Part shown: positions 8,568 through 17,246 of the stretch, piece by piece
Numbering within the stretch: position 1 is the first letter of the stretch
Layout: each line of letters starts with the position of its first letter
NCBI RefSeq assembly: GCF_001879105.1
Contig: NZ_MLCF01000120.1
Coordinates: 1-46,689 of the forward strand
DNA from: Mangrovactinospora gilvigrisea
GTDB lineage: Bacteria; Actinomycetota; Actinomycetes; Streptomycetales; Streptomycetaceae
Direction of reading: 5' to 3'
DNA length: 46,689 bases
Position numbers and translations under genes: made by a program
Notes under the pieces: generated by a model
What the model saw: the letters and a program-made list of their open reading frames with translations, nothing else
Told to the model about the DNA's origin: nothing
Database searches by the model: none

Positions 8568-9265
8568 TGCCGGGTGGCGGGCCGTTGCTTGTCGCCTGCG
8601 GCGGCGTAGACGATGTCCGGGGCGGCGCGGGGGGTGGGGACGGGCACGGGGAGCGCCTCGACCTTCGCGAAGCGCTCGCGCAGGCGGGCCTCGTAGGGGT
8701 CGGACGGCGCCGCGGACCACACCGTCAGCACCCCTCCCGGCGCCAGACGGTCCGTCAGCAGGTCGAGGCCCGCCGGGCCGTAGAGGCCGGCGTTGGAGTC
8801 GCCGACCGTCCAGTCCGGGCCGTTGTCGATGTCCAGGCAGATCGCGTCGTACCGGGCCGGGGTGCGGCGCAGGTGGTCGAGGAGGTCCTCCTCGACCACC
8901 CGGGTGCCCGCGGGGAGCGGCGACAGCGGCCCCTCCCGGTGCCAGGCGACGATCGCCGGGTCCAGCTCCACCACGGTCACCGCGGCGCCGCGCGGGTCGG
9001 CCGCGGCCTCGTCGAGCGAGAAGCCGACGCCGAGCCCGCCGATCAGCACGCCCGGCGCCGGACGGCCGTCGAGCCGGTCCAGCGCGGCGCGGACCAGCAG
9101 CCGTTCGGAGCGTCCGTCCGAAGTGTCCATGAGGAACACCCCGTTGGAGATGATCTCGTGGCGGACGCCGCCCCCGGGCGCCGTCCGCCGGCGCAGCACG
9201 GTCTCGCCGAACGGTCCGTCACGCCGGTCCAGGACCTCGGGCTCGCGGTTCTCGAAGGTCTCCAT
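8564..9265 (-). CDS. Spermidine-synthase-like class I methyltransferase-fold protein
   Basis: The 233-residue protein has the nucleotide-binding motif of the SAM/decarboxy-SAM fold (VLIGGLGVGFSL), the acidic second strand (VVELDPAIVAW) and the DAICLDIDNGPDW strand typical of SpeE-like proteins. It is shorter than true spermidine synthases (about 280-300 residues) and lacks a clear polyamine-site loop, so the product is uncertain. Many actinobacteria carry such orphan spermidine-synthase-domain proteins. The start is the ATG at 9263-9265; no strong ribosome-binding site is visible. It follows the glycosidase gene by 23 bases and may be the last gene of that transcript. Confidence 0.8.
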   Translation of the reverse strand: METFENREPEVLDRRDGPFGETVLRRRTAPGGGVRHEIISNGVFLMDTSDGRSERLLVRAALDRLDGRPAPGVLIGGLGVGFSLDEAAADPRGAAVTVVELDPAIVAWHREGPLSPLPAGTRVVEEDLLDHLRRTPARYDAICLDIDNGPDWTVGDSNAGLYGPAGLDLLTDRLAPGGVLTVWSAAPSDPYEARLRERFAKVEALPVPVPTPRAAPDIVYAAAGDKQRPATRH

Positions 9266-9288
9266 GATCGCGGGTCATGCTAGTCCGT

Positions 9289-10656
9289 TCAGCCGTCCAG
9301 GCGCAGCAGCGTGGCGCCGCCGGGGGCGAGCGTCAGGGGGAGCCTGGCGGTGGCCTTCGCGGGGGTGAAGGAGTCCGTGCGGGCGACATAGGCGGCGACG
9401 CCCTTCGCCGCCGGGCCGAGGCCGAGGGTGACGGTGGACGTCGCGTGCGGGGTGCGGTTGGCCACCAGCAGGTAGCGGACGGAGGCGTTCGCCGGGTCGG
9501 TGAAGCGGCCCAGCACCACCGCCGCGCCCGTCACCGAGGCGACCCAGTCGTCCGGTGCGAAGACCGCCACCCGGGCCGGCGGGTTGGGCTCGTTGGCGTG
9601 CTCGACGCTCTCCGAGGGCAGGTGCTTGAGCACCTTGCCGACCCGGGAGAGCCAGGTCGCGTTGAGGTGCTTGGAGTCGGCGTAGTGCTCGGTGCGCTTG
9701 CCGTCCACGGTGAGCAGCGCCGACTGGAAGCCCTCGCCGCGGGCCGGGTCGGGCGTCCAGTAGGTGAAGTACTGGATGCCCTTGGCCCCGTACGCCAGGC
9801 TGATGTTGACCTGCCAGGCGAGGTCGGCGGCGCTCGGGCTGCGGCGGCCGTTGAAGGCGAGCGTCTGGATGAAGACCCAGGACGGGATGCCGGCGGCCTG
9901 CGCCACTGCCCGGTGCTGCGCCCAGTTGGTGAGGTAGTTGGGGTCCTCGTTGCCGTCCGCCGACATCGGGTAGCGGTCGAAGGAGAGCAGCGGCGGGTGG
10001 ACGGCGTCGACCACCGCGTTGAGGTAGGTGTCCTGGCCGGGCCCCTGTCCGGGCAGCAGGTTGATGTAGGGCAGCAGGCCCGGGGCGGCGGTGCGCATGG
10101 CGCCCATCGCCTTGCCGAGGCTGTCGAAGACGGCCTGCCCGCTGGGCTCGTCGTAGAGGTTGAAGCCGGCGAGCGAGGGGTGCCCCTGGTAGGTGGCGAC
10201 GATCTGCTTGGCGAGCGCCGCCGCGTCCGCGCTGCTGATCGACATCGGGGTGGTGCGGTCGTCGCTGATGGTGAAGCGGTGGGTGAGGTCCAGCAGCGAC
10301 TGGTCGTCCGCTATCAGCATCTTCAGGCCGACGGCGTCCGCCTGGGTGAGCGCGTACTTGAGGATGTACTGGTCGAAGAGGTAGTTGCCGGTGATGGCGA
10401 AGGTGAAGCCGGCGTCCACGATCTCCTGGTAGCGCTGCTTGGTGGTCTCGAAGGGCGGCGGCGGCCAGAAGATGCCGATCGGGAAGTCGGGGCCGGAGAG
10501 CAGCGGGAGGTCGTCGGGCCAGGGGTCGGTGTCGGCGGCGGCCGCGGCCCGCGGCGCGGCCGCCGCGGCGGTGCCGGCGGCGGCCGCGGGGACGGCCGCG
10601 CCGGCGGCGAGGGCGAGTCCGCTGCCGAGCACGGCGCGGCGTGATGCTCTGGTCAT
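9289..10656 (-). CDS. Secreted TIM-barrel glycosidase-like protein with a Tat-type signal
   Basis: The 455-residue protein starts with a twin-arginine-like signal (MTRASRRAVLGSG, then an Ala-rich hydrophobic stretch to about residue 40). The body looks like a clan GH-A TIM barrel: GFNLYDEPS near the middle resembles the strand-4 acid/base region, and FTYW and LLSFDRYPM resemble other barrel strands. A C-terminal beta-domain follows (ARVAVFAPDDWVAS onwards). I cannot assign a CAZy family, so substrate and mechanism are open. The ATG at 10654-10656 has AAGGA seven bases upstream. It lies 21 bases after the fucosidase gene and is probably co-transcribed with it, suggesting joint attack on a fucose-containing glycan. 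Confidence 0.75.
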   Translation of the reverse strand: MTRASRRAVLGSGLALAAGAAVPAAAAGTAAAAAPRAAAAADTDPWPDDLPLLSGPDFPIGIFWPPPPFETTKQRYQEIVDAGFTFAITGNYLFDQYILKYALTQADAVGLKMLIADDQSLLDLTHRFTISDDRTTPMSISSADAAALAKQIVATYQGHPSLAGFNLYDEPSGQAVFDSLGKAMGAMRTAAPGLLPYINLLPGQGPGQDTYLNAVVDAVHPPLLSFDRYPMSADGNEDPNYLTNWAQHRAVAQAAGIPSWVFIQTLAFNGRRSPSAADLAWQVNISLAYGAKGIQYFTYWTPDPARGEGFQSALLTVDGKRTEHYADSKHLNATWLSRVGKVLKHLPSESVEHANEPNPPARVAVFAPDDWVASVTGAAVVLGRFTDPANASVRYLLVANRTPHATSTVTLGLGPAAKGVAAYVARTDSFTPAKATARLPLTLAPGGATLLRLDG

Positions 10657-10677
10657 GGTCGTCCTTCTGAGTGCGGG

Positions 10678-13020
10678 TCAGGAGGTGGAGATCTTGAAGC
10701 ACCAGGCGTACTGACCGGAGTCCGCGGCCCGGGCGGGGACGTCGATGCGCAGCACCCCGTCGCCGCCCCGGCTCCAGGCCAGGGCCGGGCCGTTCCAGCC
10801 GAGCAGGGTGATGCGGGCGCCGGCCGGTATCGGCACGGGGGAGGAGACGGCCAGCGACGATCCCGGCCTGGCGAGCGAGAAGATGTAGAACGCGCGGTCG
10901 GGCCGGAGGGTGAAGCGCAGGTCCGCGCCCTCCTCGGGGGTGCGCGACCAGTAGGTGGTGTCGAAGATCGCCTCGCCGTTGACGTCCAGCCAGGCGCCGA
11001 TCTGCGTCAGCCGGTCGGCCATCACCTGGGGGATGGTGCCGTCCCCGCGCGGCCCGATGTCCAGCAGCAGGTTGCCGTTCTTGCTGACGATGTCGACGAG
11101 CAGCTGCACCGCCGCCTCGGCCGTCATGTACTGGTCGTCGGGGGTGGCGCTGTTGTAGCCGTAGGAGTGCGGGTCGAGGCCGCGGCTGGACTCCCACTTG
11201 GCGGTGACCGTGGAGTGGTAGGTGGTGTACTCCGGCGTGGTGAAGTCGTGGTGGGCGATGCCGCCCCGGTCGTCCACCGCCACGTCCTTGGGCGCGGCCC
11301 CGGACGGGAAGTACGCCGAGTTGTACAGCTCCGAGACGGTGTGCAGCGAGTCGTTGGCGCCGCCGATGTCGAACCACAGGATGTCCGGGGCGTAGCCGTG
11401 GATCAGCTCCATCACCTGCGGCGTCTGGTACTGCGAGACGTAGTCGCGGCCGGCCGTGTAGCCGGTGTAGGGCACCGGCTGCAGGGTGTAGGGGTTGCGC
11501 GGGGCGTGGCCCATCCAGGGGTTGTCCGGGTTGAACCACTCGGGCAGCGAGTAGTAGAGCCCGTTCTTCAGCTGCGGGGTGTGGCGCCGGGACGCCTCGA
11601 AGAGCTCCTTGACCAGGTCGCGGTGGGGTCCGAGCTTGCCGGCGCAGCGGCCGGAGACGGCCGAGTCCCAGTTGGCGAAGCCCTCGTGGTGCTTGGACGT
11701 CAGGACGTAGTAGCGGGCGCCGGCCTTGGCGAACAGCTCCACCCAGGCGCGCGGGTCGAACTTCGCGGCCGTGTAGGAGGGGATGAAGTCGTCGTAGGCG
11801 AAGGACTCGCCGTACTTCTGCGCGTGGTAGGTGTACGTCGGACCGCCCGTGCTCTGCATCGAGTTCCAGTACCACTCGGCGTAGGTGCCGCCGACCGGCG
11901 CCCAGGCGGGTACCGAGTACACGCCCCAGTGGATGAATATCCCGAACTTCGCGTCCTGGAACCAGTAGGGCGCCTGGTGGGTCGCGAGGGAGGCGTCGGT
12001 GGGCTGGAAGCGGGGGATGCCGACGGTGAGCGCGGTGCGCTGGGAGGCGGCGGTGGTGCTGCCGGCCCGGGCGAGCACGGTTCCGGTGACGGAGGTGCCG
12101 GCGGCGGTGCCGTCCGTGGTGCGCACCGCGATCCGGACGCGGGCCTGCTCGCCGGGCTCCAGCCGCTGGATCTCCGCGGGGGCGGCGGTGGCCAGGTGGG
12201 GCGCGTCGACGAGGACGCGCAGCCGGTCGCCGGGGGTGACGGCGACGGTGCCGGAGTTGGTGACCGTGGCCTCCACGGACTGCCACGCGCGCGGGCCGAG
12301 CAGGCTGGTGGTGGAGCGGGCGCCGGTGAGGGCGAGGGAGCGGCCGCGGGCGGCGGGGCGCAGCGTCAGGGCGAAGATGTGCGAGGCCGTCTCGTTGGCC
12401 TGCGCGGGGTTGCCGGGCGGCAGGGTGAGGGCGACGGCCTGCCGGGACGGGTCCATCCACACCTCGGAGACCGAGATGCCGACGGGGTTGTCGTCGCGCT
12501 GGCCGTTCGGGGCGTAGCGGAAGGCGGTGTGCAGCGGCGCGCCGGCGCCGGCCTGGTACCAGTCGGGGGCGGCGAAGCTGCCGGTGGTGGTGGAGCCGTC
12601 CGCGTAGCTGACGGTGACCGTGCCGCCGCCGTTGCCGTAGGAGCCGGCGGTGAGCAGCGAGGCGGCGTAGTAGCCGCCCTGGGGGAGGGGGATGCGCTGG
12701 CCGTTGGCGACGAGGTTGTTCCTGGCGCCGGCGGCGTCGGAGGGGAAGAGGTACGGGGTGCCGGCGACGGTGGTGGTGCCGGCGGCGGGGAGCTGCTCGC
12801 CGGGGAAGGCGTAGCCGGAGCCGTCGAAGTTGCCGTCACGGGCCGGGGCGGTGGCGATGCCATCGTTGTCGAAGAGCGCGCCGAGGTCGACGGTGACGGG
12901 GTCGGCGGGCGGCTGCCAGCCGCCGCCGGCCTGCGCGCTCGCCCGGGGGGTGCCCAGGGCGGCGGCGGTGCCGGCGGCTGCTGCGGTGGCTAAGACGGTG
13001 CGGCGACGGTAGGTGCTCAT
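10678..13020 (-). CDS. Secreted alpha-L-fucosidase, GH29 family
   Basis: The 780-residue protein is exported: MSTYRRRTVLATAAAAG is a Tat-like signal with a likely cleavage region after ASAQA. Residues about 30-340 form beta-rich accessory domains, including an NPCBM- or Ig-like stretch. The catalytic domain starts near 350 with the GH29 signature KFGIFIHWGVYSVPAW, continues with YVLTSKHHEGFANWDS, and has the expected nucleophile Asp551 in ILWFDIGG. The domain GNLLLDIGPRGDGTIP is also typical of the family. It hydrolyses terminal alpha-L-fucose outside the cell. The ATG has a GGGAGGG ribosome-binding site, and a promoter-like pair lies at 13073-13102. Confidence 0.92.
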   Translation of the reverse strand: MSTYRRRTVLATAAAAGTAAALGTPRASAQAGGGWQPPADPVTVDLGALFDNDGIATAPARDGNFDGSGYAFPGEQLPAAGTTTVAGTPYLFPSDAAGARNNLVANGQRIPLPQGGYYAASLLTAGSYGNGGGTVTVSYADGSTTTGSFAAPDWYQAGAGAPLHTAFRYAPNGQRDDNPVGISVSEVWMDPSRQAVALTLPPGNPAQANETASHIFALTLRPAARGRSLALTGARSTTSLLGPRAWQSVEATVTNSGTVAVTPGDRLRVLVDAPHLATAAPAEIQRLEPGEQARVRIAVRTTDGTAAGTSVTGTVLARAGSTTAASQRTALTVGIPRFQPTDASLATHQAPYWFQDAKFGIFIHWGVYSVPAWAPVGGTYAEWYWNSMQSTGGPTYTYHAQKYGESFAYDDFIPSYTAAKFDPRAWVELFAKAGARYYVLTSKHHEGFANWDSAVSGRCAGKLGPHRDLVKELFEASRRHTPQLKNGLYYSLPEWFNPDNPWMGHAPRNPYTLQPVPYTGYTAGRDYVSQYQTPQVMELIHGYAPDILWFDIGGANDSLHTVSELYNSAYFPSGAAPKDVAVDDRGGIAHHDFTTPEYTTYHSTVTAKWESSRGLDPHSYGYNSATPDDQYMTAEAAVQLLVDIVSKNGNLLLDIGPRGDGTIPQVMADRLTQIGAWLDVNGEAIFDTTYWSRTPEEGADLRFTLRPDRAFYIFSLARPGSSLAVSSPVPIPAGARITLLGWNGPALAWSRGGDGVLRIDVPARAADSGQYAWCFKISTS

Positions 13021-13072
13021 GAACCCTCCCGGGGGTCGGGCGGCGCTTCTGAGGTCCAGTCATCCGATGTGA

Positions 13073-13102
13073 AGCGTCGGCCGGGAGGGACATGGGTGTC
13101 AA
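13073..13102 (-). promoter_or_regulatory. Candidate promoter of the fucosidase operon
   Basis: On the minus strand TTGACA (13097-13102, a perfect -35 box) is followed after 18 bases by GACGCT (13073-13078), a weak -10 box. It lies between the xylA stop and the fucosidase start and would let the glycosidases be expressed separately from xylA. Confidence 0.45.
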
Positions 13103-13110
13103 TGCACGAA

Positions 13111-13131
13111 TCAGCCTCGGATCGCGGCTGA
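13111..13131 (-). terminator. Weak hairpin after xylA
   Basis: TCAGCC (13111-13116) and GGCTGA (13126-13131) form a 6-bp stem with a 9-base loop just after the xylA stop codon on the minus strand. No T run follows, so termination may be partial. Confidence 0.35.
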
Positions 13132-13138
13132 CCGAGCG

Positions 13139-14305
13139 TTAGCGCGCAGCGAGCAGGTGGTCCATCGCCAGCTGGTCCAACCGCTCGAAGGCGCAGCCGC
13201 GCTCGGCGAGCTCGTCGGCGGTGGGCGTGTCCTGCTGGTTGCGCAGGTCGGCGAGGGTCTCGCCGGCGCCGAGGGTGGGCTGCGCGAGCTCGTCGACCTT
13301 GGCGACGCGGAGCGCCTCCTGCACCTCGGGGTCGGCGCGGAAGGCCGCGGCCCGCTCCTTGAGGATCAGGTAGTTCCGCATGCAGCCGGCCGCCGACGCC
13401 CAGACGCCGTCGTAGTCCTCGGTGCGCGGCGGCTTGAAGTCGAAGTGCCGCGGCCCCGCGTAGCCGGCCCGCTCCAGCAGGTCCACCAGCCAGAACGCCT
13501 GCCGCAGGTCGCCGTTGCCGAAGCGCAGGTCCTGGTCGTACTTGATGCTGTTCTGGCCGTTGAGGTCGATGTGGAAGAGCTTGCCGGCCCACAGCGCCTG
13601 CGAGATGCCGTGCGTGAAGTTGAGCCCGGCCATCTGCTCATGGCCGACCTCGGGGTTGACGCCGAACAGCTCGGGGTGCTCCAGGCGCTCGATGAAGGAG
13701 AGCGCGTGGCCGACGGTCGGCAGCAGGATGTCGCCGCGCGGCTCGTTGGGCTTCGGCTCGATGGCGAACCTGATGTCGTAGCCCTGCTCCAGGACGTACT
13801 CCGCGAGCAGGTCGAAGGCCTCCTTCATGCGGTCCAGCGCGTTGCGGACGTCCTTGGCGGCGCCCGACTCGGCGCCCTCCCGGCCGCCCCACGCGACGAA
13901 GGTCTTCGCGCCGAGCTCGGCGGCGAGGTCCAGGTTGCGGGCGACCTTGCGGATCGCGTAGCGGCGCACCTCGCGGTCGTTGGCGGTGAAGCCGCCGTCC
14001 TTGAAGACCGGGTGGGTGAAGAGGTTGGTGGTGATCATCGGCACGGTCATGCCGGTGGACTCCAGCGCCTTGCGGAAGCGGGCGAGGATCGCCTCCCGCT
14101 CGGCGTCGGACGACCCGAAGGGGATCAGGTCGTCGTCGTGGAAGGTGAGCCCCCAGGCGCCGAGGTCGGCGAGGCGCTCCAGGGCCTCGACCGGGTCGAG
14201 GGGGCTGCGGGTGGGGTCGCCGAACTGGTCCTTGCCGAGCCAGCCGACGGTCCACAGCCCGAAGCTGAAGCGGTCGGCGGGGGTGGGGCTGAAGGCTGAG
14301 GTCAT
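13139..14305 (-). CDS. xylA: Xylose isomerase
   Basis: The 388-residue protein matches the class-I actinobacterial xylose isomerase, which interconverts D-xylose and D-xylulose (also D-glucose and D-fructose) with two divalent metals. The N-terminus ([11 protein letters not shown]), the catalytic-His strand [12 protein letters not shown] (His56, Asp59), the metal-ligand segment [12 protein letters not shown] and the second site [10 protein letters not shown] are all present and the length is standard. The ATG at 14303-14305 has AGGAG upstream. It diverges from xylB with 147 bases between the starts, sharing the candidate operator 14318-14338, so both genes are probably xylose-induced together. 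The stop is TAA. Confidence 0.97.
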   Translation of the reverse strand: MTSAFSPTPADRFSFGLWTVGWLGKDQFGDPTRSPLDPVEALERLADLGAWGLTFHDDDLIPFGSSDAEREAILARFRKALESTGMTVPMITTNLFTHPVFKDGGFTANDREVRRYAIRKVARNLDLAAELGAKTFVAWGGREGAESGAAKDVRNALDRMKEAFDLLAEYVLEQGYDIRFAIEPKPNEPRGDILLPTVGHALSFIERLEHPELFGVNPEVGHEQMAGLNFTHGISQALWAGKLFHIDLNGQNSIKYDQDLRFGNGDLRQAFWLVDLLERAGYAGPRHFDFKPPRTEDYDGVWASAAGCMRNYLILKERAAAFRADPEVQEALRVAKVDELAQPTLGAGETLADLRNQQDTPTADELAERGCAFERLDQLAMDHLLAAR

Positions 14306-14317
14306 CGCGTGCTCCTA

Positions 14318-14338
14318 TTCGTCAAGCCGATTGACAAA
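14318..14338. promoter_or_regulatory. Candidate ROK/XylR operator between xylA and xylB
   Basis: TTCGTCAA (14318-14325) and TTGACAAA (14331-14338) form an inverted repeat with one mismatch around a 5-base spacer. It begins 12 bases from the xylA ATG. On the minus strand a possible promoter lies just upstream (TTGCCG, 18 bases, TAGTTT), so a bound repressor would cover the -10 and start region. The ROK repressor at 17243-18481 is the obvious candidate; that link is inference. Confidence 0.6.
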
Positions 14339-14452
14339 CTAGTATGCGGAGGCCGCCCGCGGCAATGTGTCGGAGCGAACGGCGCGCGGCGGACAGCGCG
14401 GCGCGCACAGCGCGGGGCGGACGGGTTCGGGAGCGGACGAGAGGATGCGGGC

Positions 14453-15913
14453 ATGGCAGCGATCGTGATCGGGGTGGACAGCTCGACCCAGGCGACCAAG
14501 GCGCTGGCGGTCGACGTCGAGAGCGGCGAGGTCGTCGGCACCGGCCGCGCCCCGCACACCGTCCGGGGCACCGGCGGCGCGCGGGAGTCGGACCCCGAGC
14601 AGTGGTGGGACGCGCTCCGCGCGGCGCTGGAGGCGACGGGGCGCGCCGGGGAGGCCGCGGCCGTCTCGGTGGGCGGCCAGCAGCACGGGCTGGTGGCGCT
14701 GGGGGCGGACGGGCGACCGGTGCGGCCGGCGCTGCTGTGGAACGACGTCCGGCCCGCGCCGCAGGCCGAGCGGTTGGTGGCGGCGCTGGGCGGGCCGCAG
14801 GAGTGGGCGCGGCGGATCGGCTCGGTGCCGACGGCGGCGTTCACCGCCGCCAAGTGGGCGTGGCTGCGCGCCAACGAGCCGGAGGCGGCGGCGCGGGTGC
14901 GCGGCATCCGGCTGCCGCACGACTATCTGACGGGCCGTCTGCTCGGCGACGCGCTGCGGCACGGGGTGACGGACCGCGGGGACGCCTCGGGGACGGGGTG
15001 GTGGTCGGCGGTGACGGGGGCGTACGCCGAGGAGGTGCTCGCGCTCCCGGAGGTGGCCCTCGATCCGGCCCTGCTGCCGGAGGTCGCCCTGCCGGGCAAG
15101 CCGGTCGGGGAGGCGGCCGCGGGGCTCCCGCTGCGTCCCGGGGCGCTGGTCGCCACCGGCACGGGCGACAACATGGCCGCGGCGGCGGGGCTCGGGCTCT
15201 CCGCGGCGGGCTCGGGCGGAACGGCCGTGCTCAGCCTCGGCACCTCCGGGACCGCCTACACCGCCTCCGCCCGACCGGCCGCCGACCCGACGGGCGTGGT
15301 CGCCGGCTTCGCCGACACCCTCGGCGGCCACCTGCCGCTCGCCTGCACCCTCAACTGCACGCTGGCGGTGGACAAGACGGCCGCCCTGCTCGGCCTCGAC
15401 CGCGACGCCGCGGCGGACTCCTCCGGCGAGGTGGTGATGCTGCCCTTCCTGGACGGCGAGCGCACCCCCAACCTGCCGTACGCGTCCGGGCTGCTGTACG
15501 GCCTGCGCCAGGGCACCACCGGCGCCGAGGTGCTGCGCGCCGCCTACGAGGGGGCGGCCTACCTGCTGCTGGCGGCGCTCGACGAGGTCCGCGCCCAGGC
15601 GGGCGGCGGTGGTTCGCCCTCCGGCGAGCTGCTGCTGATCGGCGGCGGCGCGCGCGGACGCGTCTGGCTCGACGTCGTCCGGCGCCTCAGCGGCGCCCCG
15701 GTGCGCGTCCCCCGCGCCGACGAGCTGGTCGCCCTCGGCGCCGCGGCCCAGGCGGCCGGCCTGCTCACCGGCGAGGACGCCGCCGCGGTGGCTCACCGCT
15801 GGCAGACCGCCACCGGGCCCGTCCACCCGGCCGTGCGGCGCGACGAGCGGGCCTGCGCCCGGCTCGCCGAAGCGGTGGCGCGGTCGGGGGAGCTGACGGC
15901 CCGTCCGCTCTGA
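14453..15913 (+). CDS. xylB: Xylulokinase
   Basis: The 486-residue protein is an FGGY-family kinase that phosphorylates D-xylulose to xylulose 5-phosphate for the pentose phosphate pathway. The N-terminal phosphate motif (GVDSSTQATKALAVD), the QQHGLV substrate loop, the second phosphate/adenosine motif region (GTGDNMAAAAG, LGTSGTAY) and the FGGY C-terminal motif (LIGGGARGRVWLDVV) are all in order. The frame is open from 14309, but the ATG at 14453 has GAGAGGA about 7 bases upstream and starts right at the conserved fold. It ends 12 bases before the convergent gntK. Confidence 0.95.
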   Translation: MAAIVIGVDSSTQATKALAVDVESGEVVGTGRAPHTVRGTGGARESDPEQWWDALRAALEATGRAGEAAAVSVGGQQHGLVALGADGRPVRPALLWNDVRPAPQAERLVAALGGPQEWARRIGSVPTAAFTAAKWAWLRANEPEAAARVRGIRLPHDYLTGRLLGDALRHGVTDRGDASGTGWWSAVTGAYAEEVLALPEVALDPALLPEVALPGKPVGEAAAGLPLRPGALVATGTGDNMAAAAGLGLSAAGSGGTAVLSLGTSGTAYTASARPAADPTGVVAGFADTLGGHLPLACTLNCTLAVDKTAALLGLDRDAAADSSGEVVMLPFLDGERTPNLPYASGLLYGLRQGTTGAEVLRAAYEGAAYLLLAALDEVRAQAGGGGSPSGELLLIGGGARGRVWLDVVRRLSGAPVRVPRADELVALGAAAQAAGLLTGEDAAAVAHRWQTATGPVHPAVRRDERACARLAEAVARSGELTARPL

Positions 15914-15925
15914 GACCGGCCGGGG

Positions 15926-16444
15926 TCAGCGTGCCGGCAGGCGGTCGGCCGCCGCGGCTGCCAGGGCGGCCGGGGCGGGGCCGATGTCCAGGCTGGTGCC
16001 GGGCTCGTCCGGGCCGAGCGGCTCCAGGGTGGCGAGCTGGGAGTCGAGCATCGCGGGGGACATGAAGTGGCCCTCGCGGTGGCCGATGCGGTCCTCGAGG
16101 AGGGCGCGGGAGCCGGTGAGGTGGAGGAAGGCGACCTCGGGGGCGGCGGTGCGCAGCAGGTCGCGGTAGGCGCGGCGGAGGGCCGAGCAGGTGACGACGC
16201 CGCCGGTGCCGTCCTCGTGGCGGGCGCGCAGCCACTCCTTGACCGCCTCGAGCCACGGCCACCGGTCGGCGTCCTCCAGCGGGATGCCGGCGCTCATCTT
16301 GGCGATGTTCGCGGCCGGGTGGAACTCGTCGGCCTCGGCGAGCGGCAGTCCGAGCCGCTCGGCGAGCAGCGCGGCGACGGTCGTCTTGCCGGCGCCGGCG
16401 ACGCCCATCACCACGACGAGCGGAGGATGCGGGGAGTGGGTCAT
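15926..16444 (-). CDS. gntK: Gluconokinase
   Basis: The 172-residue protein is a P-loop gluconokinase of the GntK/IdnK type, making 6-phosphogluconate from gluconate. It has Walker A MGVAGAGKTT, the substrate segment EADEFHPAANIAKMSAGIPLEDADRWPWL, CSALRRAYRDLLR, and GHFMSPAMLDSQLATLEPL, all hallmarks of the family, and a standard length. The ATG at 16442-16444 starts directly before the P loop; the longer open frame upstream is non-coding and overlaps the operator region. It diverges from the GntR gene. No gluconate permease is in the window. Confidence 0.95.
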   Translation of the reverse strand: MTHSPHPPLVVVMGVAGAGKTTVAALLAERLGLPLAEADEFHPAANIAKMSAGIPLEDADRWPWLEAVKEWLRARHEDGTGGVVTCSALRRAYRDLLRTAAPEVAFLHLTGSRALLEDRIGHREGHFMSPAMLDSQLATLEPLGPDEPGTSLDIGPAPAALAAAAADRLPAR

Positions 16445-16462
16445 GGGGTCAGCCTGCCTCGA

Positions 16463-16507
16463 TTGGTAGTACTTAAGCAAGGTGATGTGACTGATTAGTA
16501 ATACCGT
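16463..16507. promoter_or_regulatory. Two operator-like sites between gntK and the GntR gene
   Basis: GGTAGTACTTA (16465-16475) and, inverted, TTAGTAATACC (16495-16505) share the half-site core GGTAnTACTnA and are each centred on GTAnTAC, the form expected for FCD-type GntR regulators such as FadR and LldR. Their centres are about 30 bases apart, close to three helical turns, so two dimers could bind the same face. The second site runs up to the gntR start region. Autoregulation and control of gntK are likely. Confidence 0.65.
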
Positions 16508-16529
16508 GTGGAGCGGATACCCTGAGGCT

Positions 16530-17246
16530 GTGACCAGTAAGGCGCTGCCCGACCGGCTGGTCGGGGCCCTCGGACCCGACATCGTCTCCGGCCGGCTCGC
16601 GGCCGGCGATGTGCTGCGCCTCACCGAGCTGGAGGCGCGGTTCGCGGTCTCCCGGACGGTCGTCCGCGACGCGGTGCGCCGGCTGGAGGGGGCCGGGCTG
16701 GTGGCCGCCCGGCGCAGCGTCGGCATCACCGTCCAGCCCGCCGCGCGCTGGGACGTCTACCACCCCGCCGTGATCCGCTGGCGCCTCGCCGACCCCGGCG
16801 CCCGCCGCGCCCAGCTGCGCTCGCTCGGCGAGCTGCGCGCCGCCGTGGAGCCGTCCGCCGCCGCGCTCGCCGCCCGCCGCGCCGACCCCGATCAGTGCCG
16901 CCGGCTCAGCGCCCTCGGCGCCGACCTGACGACCACCGCCCGCTCCGGCGACATGGCCGCCTTCGCCGGCCACGACCGGGAGTTCCACACCCTGGTGCTG
17001 GAGGCGTCGGGCAACGAGATGTACGTGCGGTTGGGCGAGGTGGTCGAGGAGGTGCTGCGGGGCCGCGGCGAGCTGCGGCTGATGCCGCGTCACCCCGCGT
17101 CCGAGGCGGTGCGGTTGCACCGGGCGGTCGCCGAGGCGGTCTGCGCGGGGGAGCCGGAGGACGCCGCGCGCGCCATGCGGGGCATCGTCGACCAGGCGAT
17201 GGAGGAGATCGCCGAGGACCTCGACGCCCGGGACGGTGCGGCATGA
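16530..17246 (+). CDS. GntR-family regulator of the FadR/FCD type
   Basis: The 238-residue protein has an N-terminal winged helix (LTELEARFAVSRTVVRDAVRRLEGAGLV, residues about 33-62) and an all-helical FCD ligand domain (about 80-230) with HDREFH supplying metal- or ligand-binding histidines. It most likely senses gluconate or a related acid and represses gntK. I use the GTG at 16530; an in-frame GTG at 16506 is possible but touches the operator site. Neither start has a strong ribosome-binding site. The stop codon overlaps the ROK start (ATGA), so the two regulators are translationally coupled. Confidence 0.88.
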   Translation: MTSKALPDRLVGALGPDIVSGRLAAGDVLRLTELEARFAVSRTVVRDAVRRLEGAGLVAARRSVGITVQPAARWDVYHPAVIRWRLADPGARRAQLRSLGELRAAVEPSAAALAARRADPDQCRRLSALGADLTTTARSGDMAAFAGHDREFHTLVLEASGNEMYVRLGEVVEEVLRGRGELRLMPRHPASEAVRLHRAVAEAVCAGEPEDAARAMRGIVDQAMEEIAEDLDARDGAA

